Made by a program: the position numbers and the translations under genes. From Larix sibirica (lineage: Eukaryota > Streptophyta > Pinopsida > Pinales > Pinaceae): a DNA stretch of 14,172 nt. Positions 8,095 to 14,172 of this stretch are shown piece by piece; the first letter of the stretch is position 1, and every line of letters starts with the position of its first letter. The stretch lies in NCBI GenBank assembly GCA_004151065.3, contig NWUY0300048932.1, forward strand, positions 12,104-26,275, written 5' to 3'. The notes beneath the pieces are model-generated. The model worked only from the letters and a program-made list of their open reading frames with translations. It had not been told where the DNA came from and made no database searches.

Positions 8095-8558
8095 CACTAT
8101 GCTACTATGCTTGTGGTAAGAGATTTCCTTGGTCTGGTTTTGGTTGATTGTTTCTACTTGAAAGAATAATACACTCTAAACAATCATGAACATGTGAAAA
8201 GAGAAACTTATTCAAAATTTTGTTTTGACATCTTGTAAATCTCTACCTAACTGTAGCAAGAAAAACATTCAAAGTTTTGTCACTCATTTTTAAGCCATTA
8301 AGTGTAGCACGGGCAATGTTTGTTACAGCTAAATACCGAAACATTAGGGAGTATGTATTTAGTCTTGTAGTTATGTGAAACCTGACAAATTCTTGTGCAA
8401 ATGATTGAAAATAATAAACTTGGAAGAGAAACCAAATACATTTGCAATTTTGATAACCTATCACAAAAGAAGAAGATACACACCTAGTATACATGGAAGC
8501 CATAACCTTTGAATTTCCAGTGTCTTTATCTTTAACAAGACCAAATCCACGTAGAAGC
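8095..8558 (-). pseudogene. U2AF65: U2AF large subunit (U2AF65) fragment, three exons of RRM2 and after
   Basis: U2AF65 binds the polypyrimidine tract at 3' splice sites. Exon 1 (8558-8484) follows an acceptor TTTTGTAG and reads LLRGFGLVKDKDTGNS. One A is missing before the frame that gives GYGFHVY and then TAG (8486-8484) for the family's Gln, directly before donor GTGTGT (8483). Intron 1 is 147 bases and its acceptor appears mutated (TTTCGG). Exon 2 (about 8336-8247) reads LAVTNIARATLNGLKMSDKT, LNVFLATV, matching the RRM2 end (family: AALNGxKMGDKTLTVRRA); the Arg pair of the RNP region is changed to Phe-Leu. Donor GTAGAG starts at 8246. After a 93-base intron, exon 3 (8153 to about 8095) reads NNQPKPDQGNLLPQA, two TAGs where QQ is usual, then His. 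The splice phases agree across exons. RRM1, most of RRM2 and the UHM domain are missing. Confidence 0.92.
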
Positions 8559-8668
8559 CTACAAAAGATTTATGCACTTAATATACATCATGGAAACACA
8601 TGAAGGCTCATTTTTCATGTGGAAGACATACATGTATGAATTGTATGCAAAGAAAATATAAATTCAAA

Positions 8669-8772
8669 TAATGATGTAAAGCTAAATAAAACTTGAACCA
8701 TAACATTTACCCAAATCAGATAATGATGTAAAGCTAAATAAAACTTGAACCATAACATTTACCCAAATCAGA
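8669..8772. repeat. Perfect 52-bp tandem duplication
   Basis: Bases 8669-8720 and 8721-8772 are identical over 52 bases, from TAATGATG to AAATCAGA, directly adjacent. Perfect identity in otherwise strongly decayed DNA implies a recent duplication, or an assembly artefact. It lies upstream, in transcription order, of the U2AF65 fragment, in what would be intron. Confidence 0.97.
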
Positions 8773-9352
8773 AAAATGTGTTGTCCTAAAAATGGATGTT
8801 GAGTGTGTTTTTTATTCAAGTCTATCTTTATCACTAAGATTGATTTTAGTGCACCTCGTGCAAGAAAATATTATTAAACTACCCATCTATTTTAGGATAG
8901 ATCTATGAAAAGCTTATTGTTTATAAATAATATCTTTGGTATCCAAATTTGAAACAATTTTGTATTATAAATATAAGTGATTTTTCCCTGTACTTTCATA
9001 GTGTTTCGGTCATTTCAAGGAAGCCATAGGATGCATGGTTGTGTTTTCTAAACAAAAACCACTATTTTGGAAATGCATTACGAGATTCTGGTTTTCAAAT
9101 TACCTATCATAGATCTAATCAAATAGAAAAAATTACCTACAAAAAGAAACAAAATAGACTCTTAGAGCTAACAGGTCTATTAGGAAATCATCCAATTCAT
9201 GATAGAATATAAAGGTTTAGAAATAATGGCTATCCGAATTTCTAGATATTCACGATATTCATGCATCTCAAAGGTTCCTTGCAAACAAATAATTTTCAAA
9301 GGTAATCAATAAAAATACAATAATGATTCTTTCTTATGTCTACTTTAGAAGA
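8773..9352. other. No gene recognised
   Basis: AT-rich DNA with no long open frame, no recognisable motif on either strand and no obvious repeat. Confidence 0.5.
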
Positions 9353-9634
9353 TTAGACATGGGATTGGCCACCAAAAAAAGAACCTCTACGCAAATTGGA
9401 AGCTGACGTACCCAATTTTATCTTCATTAATTGACCTTTTCCTTTGCATAACACATAAGTTGATTCTCTAATGACTCTATTGCCCCCAATATGAATAGAC
9501 CTACTTTGATTAGCCTCTCCTTTTGTGAAAGCCTTTTCTTTGAGCTGCTCAAGTAATAAATTGGCTCCAAACCTCCATTTTATTATGCTAGATTGTGATT
9601 TTAAAATAATAAATATGCCCTTTAAAGTCAACAA
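9353..9634 (-). pseudogene. Unrecognised protein-like open frame (possible exon)
   Basis: The - strand is open for 93 codons. The part from about 9575 down has balanced, coding-like composition: WRFGANLLLEQLKEKAFTKG, EANQSRSIHIGGNRVIREST, YVLCKGKGQLMKIKLGTSAS, NLRRGSFFGGQSHV. The first 20 codons are AT-rich and more intron-like, with an acceptor-like CACAATCTAG near 9590. No stop or frameshift interrupts it, unlike the identified fragments nearby. I do not recognise the family. It lies on the same strand as all the identified gene fragments, so it is probably an exon of another captured or duplicated gene, but chance cannot be excluded. Confidence 0.35.
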
Positions 9635-9854
9635 GTATTTGTCATAAAAAAAAGAACCAGGGTGTTATATTGTATTGCATGCAACACCACCATAAATATG
9701 GTCACACATGACAATTGTTCTAGTAAATCAAATTAACAAAAGAAGACCTTTTTTGTCATACACAATTAATAAATTCCCAATTATATCTTCTTACTAAGAT
9801 CAAGAATATCGTTAATTAAAAGGAATACACCATGAAAATTGTAATCATAATCAC

Positions 9855-10007
9855 CTTTATGTTTGCTAGTTTCATTCTCTCTATGAATAATACTCCGAGG
9901 TCCCGTCTCATTATCCATTCCTTGTTCAAGTTGAATATTATAGACTATAACCACTTCAATTGGAACATGAACAACAAGATCACGCACTTGATCCATTCCA
10001 ACAGCCA
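9855..10007 (-). pseudogene. Unrecognised candidate exon with both splice sites
   Basis: A pyrimidine-rich acceptor, TTTTCTTTAAGTTGTAG, ends at 10008 on the - strand and a donor AAAG/GTGATT starts at 9854. The 153 bases between are open and read AVGMDQVRDLVVHVPIEVVI, VYNIQLEQGMDNETGPRSII, HRENETSKHK. The composition is unlike the AT-rich flanks and resembles genuine protein. No family could be named. Overlapping + strand frames are probably shadows. Its strand and style match the identified gene fragments. Confidence 0.4.
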
Positions 10008-10019
10008 CTACAACTTAAA

Positions 10020-10695
10020 GAAAATGGTAAGAAAATTAGCCAATTATCCATACAAGTAACCATGTTCATGCTTAGCTTCTATGTTTTCCTTTTTAATAAT
10101 GATGTTTAAACACTTTTGTGGTTTAACTCTAAGTCCACATAAACAAGTTCTTTCACAATTGACATCAAAAACATGTTTATTTCAATTGTTATAAGTGTTG
10201 CAAGAACACAACAAAAAACAATTAGATTTAAAGAGACAACCAAAGTATTCACCGCAACAACATTGACCAAATAGTAAATATATGCATTCACACACTGAAT
10301 ACACACAATGGTTTATGTCACCCAAGTTGCAACTCTACAAAATATAAATCCAGAAATTATTATGAAGATGAAAGATATGTGTTCTTCTAGCATTGTAATT
10401 TTATTTTCATGCTCCAACTTAAAGTTATTGTTCACCACCAATTAAATAAGAAATGATAGCAACCACGGTGATCTCTTCTATGGAAGTCACTAAGTCAATA
10501 TCCTTGAAAAAATAGAAATAAAATGTTTTGAACGAAAAGCAGTAACTTAACAGAGGTCCACATCCATCAAATGCTACCTAAAAAATAGTAAAGATATTGC
10601 CAAAAATTTTAACATACAACTCTAAAATCCCATTTGGAAAACTATTAGATTAAAAAATAAGTGGACTACATGAAATCATATTATCCAAAAAGGAT
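10020..10695. other. No gene recognised
   Basis: The only longer open frame is 66 codons on the - strand (10106-10306), hydrophobic and rich in Val, Leu and Ile, with no motif. The stretch lies just downstream, in transcription order, of the F-box/LRR pseudogene and may include its former 3' flank. Confidence 0.4.
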
Positions 10696-11511
10696 TCATC
10701 GACTACTTTTGGATGCTACTCCTTTGCACCTTTTCACCTTTAATTTTATGAGGCTAGCGAGGCCACTAACAATTGTCACAAGGCCAACATCAAATATTGG
10801 GCATTTCTTATGCATAGCTTCTTTAGTGCTATGAACTTAATTGAAATACAGGACATCTCAGGGTACCCAACACCATCATGGTTGCACAGTTTCATTCTTT
10901 CCAGCACAGGACAATTGGAAGACAAGGAATTCAAACTCACAATTGAAGTAATAATATCCATCAAAACAAGTTCCTACAACTGAGTACATTTGGTTGCAAT
11001 GGAGAGAAACCCTTCCTCACCGATTCTTCTGCACTTGCAATTATCAAGGTGCACTTTTCTCAGTTTGCTACATCCATTTGCAATTCCATAAATACCTCGA
11101 TTAGTGCGATCATATACCCTAGTCATATAAAATACTTCCATCTTTGAGTACATTGAAAGAGACATCAAACCTAAATGAATGTTTTCAATTTGCAATTTCG
11201 TCAGTTGTTGCAAATTTTCAGTGCTACTTTCCAAAATCTGATCCCAATACATATAATTTCATGACAAAATGAGAATCCTTAGACACTTGGTTCTTGATAA
11301 TAGTGGGGAAAATAGCTTCCAATTATAAATATCTTTAACGAACAATCTCTATAGATTACCTGGCCCCAAGCCTATTTTTCCATTTGACCATCTAATCTTC
11401 TGAGCCAATTGGTTGTAAGATCTTATAGTTAATTGCAATTCTTAAGTATTGAGTTTAACCCTTTCCTCTAAATCCACATGACTAGCAAGAAAATTTCTTC
11501 ATAGGACCACA
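10696..11511 (-). pseudogene. F-box/LRR protein (VFB/SKIP2-like) LRR-region pseudogene
   Basis: Proteins of this group are substrate receptors of SCF ubiquitin ligases, with an N-terminal F-box and C-terminal LRRs. The - strand gives the LRR part in order: CGPMKKFSC, stop, SCGFRGKG (from 11511); KGLNSILKNC after a shift; ELQLTIRSYNQLAQKIRW; GPGNL, TAG, RLFVKDIYNWKLFSPLLSRT; KCLRILILS, TGA, NYMYWDQILES; LTKLQIENIHLG; IYGIANGCSKLRKVHLDNCK; RRIGEEGFLSIATKCTQL; TAG for the usual Gln at about 10980; ELVLMDIITSIVSLNSLSSN; CPVLERMKLC; MSCISIKFIALKKLCIR. After a one-base deletion near 10803 it ends IFDVGLVTIVSGLASLIKLK, VKRCKGVASKSSR and TGA at 10698-10696. The F-box itself is not seen. No intron is visible, in keeping with my recollection that VFB/SKIP2 genes are intronless. 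At least four stops and several frameshifts make it non-functional. Confidence 0.88.
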
Positions 11512-11603
11512 TACGAGTGAGGACTCTAGACCCTCCATATTTGCAGTTATGTCCAACTAAACCATCGGTTGTTGCAAATATTCGTTTTATTTTTTTTATT
11601 TCC

Positions 11604-11621
11604 TTTTTTTTTTTTTTTTTT
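11604..11621. repeat. Poly-T tract (T18) in a T-rich block
   Basis: Eighteen consecutive T lie in a T-rich block spanning about 11585-11623 on the + strand. On the - strand this is a poly-A tract just downstream of the transposon-type open frame at 11640-12800, so it could be the 3' tail of a retroposed copy of it. It lies on the 5' side of the F-box/LRR remnant, so it cannot be that gene's tail. Confidence 0.8.
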
Positions 11622-11639
11622 CTTCTGAAATGACCCCTC

Positions 11640-12800
11640 ATGGATCATATTCCCATTTGAATAGTGGGAATATTCAAAGCATTGAGATTTCCACCAACCC
11701 TTGACTAGGAAATCCAGGTTTTAACAAAAAATGGGTCAATCTCTTATGGAAGCTTAAATGTAGTGATACTTTTTTTCCTCACAAAATCAATCTTGTCAAA
11801 TTCAAATATCTTATGGGTATATTCAAGTGGGGGAGAATGTGTGAGTTAAAAAATAAGGAATATTGTATGGGGGAAGCTTAGAACCATAGATTCTAAGCTT
11901 TGTATGATCTTGAAACAAAAACCAATCTCCTATTGTTGAATCTGGACTCAATTGGAGTAATTTCCTACACTCGGGGAACAATCTAGTGTAAGGAAATCCA
12001 TATAAGATCGAATAGACATAAAAAATAACCCTATTGACGAATTCAATATTTATTTCATTAGTGGCATGAATTTTGACTAGCTCCATCAGTGACTTGGGGA
12101 AACGATCTTGGAATTGCTAGAAAATCATGTATAACAAATATGAGTTATATCTAAGGAACTTGATGGTACAGAATCTGCTTAGTTGGTCGTGTATCATGTT
12201 TGAGAGAAACATGGAAAATTCAGGTTTGACATTAGGTTCAACATCTAAGGGGGGGATTTCAATTCATATTCCAAAGAACGTGTCATTAATGAACTAATAA
12301 TGACTATAGCAAATAATTTGAAAAACCATAGACATAGTTGTTTGAGATAACACAAAAAATACTTGTGACCTATAAGGGAGATGTTCTCATGGTAATTCAT
12401 CTTTAGGTGGGAGGAGATACCTAATAAATATTTCCTTGTCTTCAATAAGAAGCTCCTTGTACCCAGTGCTAAGGGATTCTCGATCATCAAAATAATTTTG
12501 AGGAATGTCTGGAAAAAATTTCAACATTACTTGGATAAGTTATTTTTTAACTGGGCATACCATCATCCCATATCGGGACACTAGTGATCTTTTCTTTGCT
12601 AACTATAGATCCACACACCAGGTGACCAATTCAAAGAAATTGTGTGTTCTAGGGACAACTTCCAGGGGGATACCTGATTCCCATAGGTGTAGAAAGACTT
12701 AGCTTGCATTAAAATGGATTTTTTCTTCCCCTCAGTCCCGACACTCATCTGGAATTGAGGTGAAGGTATAAAAAATCTCACCCAGTGCATTTGGTAGGTG
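11640..12800 (-). pseudogene. Decayed transposon-type ORF, probably gymnosperm repeat protein
   Basis: Protein-like sequence runs across nearly 1.2 kb of the - strand but switches frame and meets stops. Starting near 12795: ALGEIFYTFTSIPDECRD, TGA, EEKIHFNAS, TAA, VFLHLWESGIPLEVVPRTHN, FFELVTWCVDL, TAG. Next, around 12430-12490, comes ESLSTGYKELLIEDKEIF, then VEPNVKPEFSMFLSNMIHDQ and LSRFCTIKFLRYNSYLLYMI (12244-12130), then MELVKIHATNEINIEFVNRV, YGFPYTRLFPECRKLLQLSP and DWFLFQDHTKLRIYGSKLPP (12086-11850). A weak continuation, FKLP...EIDPFFVKTW, reaches about 11640. I recall similar strings in many uncharacterised conifer proteins that behave like repeats, possibly gag-like, but cannot name a domain. 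An inverted repeat, ATATTCCCA/TGGGAATAT, lies at 11647-11673. Confidence 0.55.
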
Positions 12801-13195
12801 GTCTTCTTTTAAAAATATTATTGTTGAGGGTTTAGGAGCAAGGGAGATAAGTGCATATGCCATGGTGAAGAACTATTGGAAGTATTATTAGTGGAAATTG
12901 TTAATTATGATTCTCAAATGGAAAATTGGACACAATTAGTAAAGATGTGCTCTCAACAGTTCTTGGAGCTCTTAGCAAACTCAAACATTTGAATTATCAA
13001 GGATTTGAGGGGTATATATAAATTCAAATTTCACGCATTAAATGAGATCCCAATAATGTCACTAGATGAGGTGACCGAGCACGGGGTGATAATAAATATT
13101 TTTTCCGTTGGAATACCTCGACACATGGAAGAAGCTAATTAATAGGGAGTGCAAACAACCTAACAAGAAATTCTCTTACTTCAATTTTGAAGGCG
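12801..13195. other. No gene recognised
   Basis: This stretch may be the 5' continuation of the transposon-type open frame on the - strand, but I could not follow a protein through it. Neither strand has a long open frame or a known motif. Confidence 0.35.
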
Positions 13196-13620
13196 CTAAG
13201 TGGTTTTAGGATCAAGGGAGGCATGGTTTTCTGAAACTTCTTTTGAGATCCTGGACACCTATGGAGGCACCACACATCCCAAGTGGTTTCCCTTTAGGCT
13301 CTTGCAATTTAGATAATGTCCGAGCAGGTTGAGGTGCCTAAAACTCTATGCATTGTCGATCTTCTGGTACTAGATATGCATGTTAAGTGGGTTATGCCAA
13401 TTTTGTAGGAGCATATTCTATCATGGTGTAACATCCTTGGGTCACATTTTTTTTATCAATTTTCATTACATGTGTATCCTCCATAGATTGGAAGAGTGGT
13501 TTTAGAATCTCGAAATGACAGAGTTTCAAGCCCACTTTTGGGAGACTAATTGTATGTAAAGGTTCCACCCATCCTAAGTGGTTTTCTTTCAGGATCATGC
13601 ATTTAGATAACACCCAGACA
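13196..13620. repeat. Three diverged copies of an AAGTGGTTTnCnTTnAGG motif
   Basis: A block of about 56 bases at 13271-13326 (CATCCCAAGTGGTTTCCCTT onward, through TTTAGATAA) recurs at 13565-13620 with roughly three quarters identity and a one-base gap. A shorter copy at 13196-13214 (CTAAGTGGTTTTAGGATCA) lacks about five internal bases. Spacing is about 75 and 295 bases. The - strand open frame 13392-13613 starts inside the third copy; its protein (MLSKCMILKENHLGWVEPL and on) is not recognised. The copies may be part of a retrotransposon leader or a larger eroded tandem repeat. Confidence 0.6.
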
Positions 13621-14172
13621 ATTTCATAGGATTAAAATAATAAGATTTGTTGATCTTACATCAGATGATCCCCACCGTTGATTTTAGTTTTCCTTCTCCG
13701 TTACTCTTGGGGTGATGCTTCGTAACGATTATTCCAACCTTGGTACTAGATCTATCACCCTTATTTCCATGGATGTTAACCATATGTCAACTTCCAGGTT
13801 TTGTATTCATCTTTGATCTACTTTCGGATTTGTTTAGGGAAACATTTAAAATAGAGTTCTGGTATTCTTTTCAGATCGATCTTCTCATCTCTTCTTGCTT
13901 CTCAATAATGTTGTTATGTATTTCTCTCTGTCATCATTCTGCACAAGAGTCTAATTTAGTACTAACACCTTCAACTGATTATAGAACATGTGGAAGCGAT
14001 TGTGTACATAGTGGAAGTCATGGCACCTATCATCACTTATGTAGAAGTGATACTCCTTCAATATTTTTCATTTCTCTTCACTATTTTCTATACCATGACT
14101 ACATGTGATGTGGACCATTAAGGAAACTTGCTCAAAATGGTAGTATTGACTCTGAATCTCATTTTGCGGTTG
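13621..14172. other. No gene recognised; hydrophobic + strand open frame
   Basis: Frame 3 on the + strand is open from 13740 (a TTG, not an ATG) to 14108. Its first two thirds are hydrophobic (FVFIFDLLSDLF, LLISSCFSIMLLCISLCHH) and the remainder is Ser/His-rich. No domain could be recognised and neither a splice signal nor a start supports it. Around 13987-14052 three related words (ATGTGGAAGCGAT, ATAGTGGAAGTCAT, ATGTAGAAGTGAT) form a small diverged repeat. I treat the region as unannotated repeat-derived DNA. Confidence 0.35.

Noticed and set aside
9781-9830. Histidine-kinase-like peptide NDILDLSKK on the - strand
   Set aside because: It resembles the end of a histidine kinase dimerisation domain, but only about nine residues match, no H-box or ATPase motif is nearby, and it lies in the intron-like DNA after a donor at 9854.
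9832-10059. 75-codon + strand open frame
   Set aside because: It lies opposite the candidate exon at 9855-10007, has AT-driven composition, and lacks motifs; it is most likely a shadow.
11604-11621. Poly-T tract as the poly-A tail of a retroposed F-box/LRR pseudogene
   Set aside because: It lies on the 5' side of that gene on its own strand, so it cannot be its tail.
13740-14108. 122-codon hydrophobic + strand open frame as a membrane protein gene
   Set aside because: It begins with TTG, has no recognised domain, and long hydrophobic frames are expected by chance in T-rich DNA.

Overview
This window looks like repeat-rich, non-coding nuclear DNA from a seed plant, probably a gymnosperm. It is AT-rich and spliceosomal introns are visible. 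It holds plant-type LINE and LTR-retrotransposon remains and several decayed pieces of plant nuclear genes. I found no intact protein-coding gene, tRNA, rRNA, CRISPR array or bacterial-type operon. The gymnosperm guess rests mainly on a transposon-type open frame (about 11.64-12.80 kb) of a kind I associate with conifer genomes; that is recollection, not a search. One ambiguous base (n) lies near 7985.

Layout. About 0.25-2.87 kb on the + strand is the 5' part of a dead LINE: an ORF1 remnant (DUF4283-like domain plus eroded zinc knuckle), then an endonuclease domain, stopping before any reverse transcriptase. About 2.87-4.16 kb is AT-rich with a degenerate simple repeat. From about 4.17 to 11.51 kb the - strand carries recognisable, intron-bearing fragments of at least five unrelated host genes. 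In transcription order (right to left) these are: an F-box/LRR protein of the VFB/SKIP2 type (10696-11511), the splicing factor U2AF65 (8095-8558, three exons), class I fructose-bisphosphate aldolase (5389-5955, two exons), a MAPKKK kinase-domain exon (5205-5267) and a Mn-type cation diffusion facilitator (MTP) exon (4167-4440). Between them lie a few unrecognised exon-like stretches, an LTR with an adjacent polypurine tract (7066-7337) and a perfect 52-bp tandem duplication (8669-8772). From 11.6 to 12.8 kb the - strand holds a broken transposon-type open frame preceded by a poly-T tract. The last 1.4 kb has short diverged repeats and no recognisable gene.

The most interesting feature is the collection of unrelated gene fragments, all on one strand, with splice sites still readable and an apparent hybrid intron joining aldolase to MAPKKK. 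This resembles the cargo of a gene-capturing transposon (Helitron or Pack-type) or a serially duplicated chimera. I could not find convincing transposon termini. Most premature stops in the fragments are TAG at positions where the family has Gln, plus one at Trp in a CTG context. That pattern fits C-to-T decay at methylated CHG sites.

All identifications come from recognising family motifs in hand translations. None was checked by database search.
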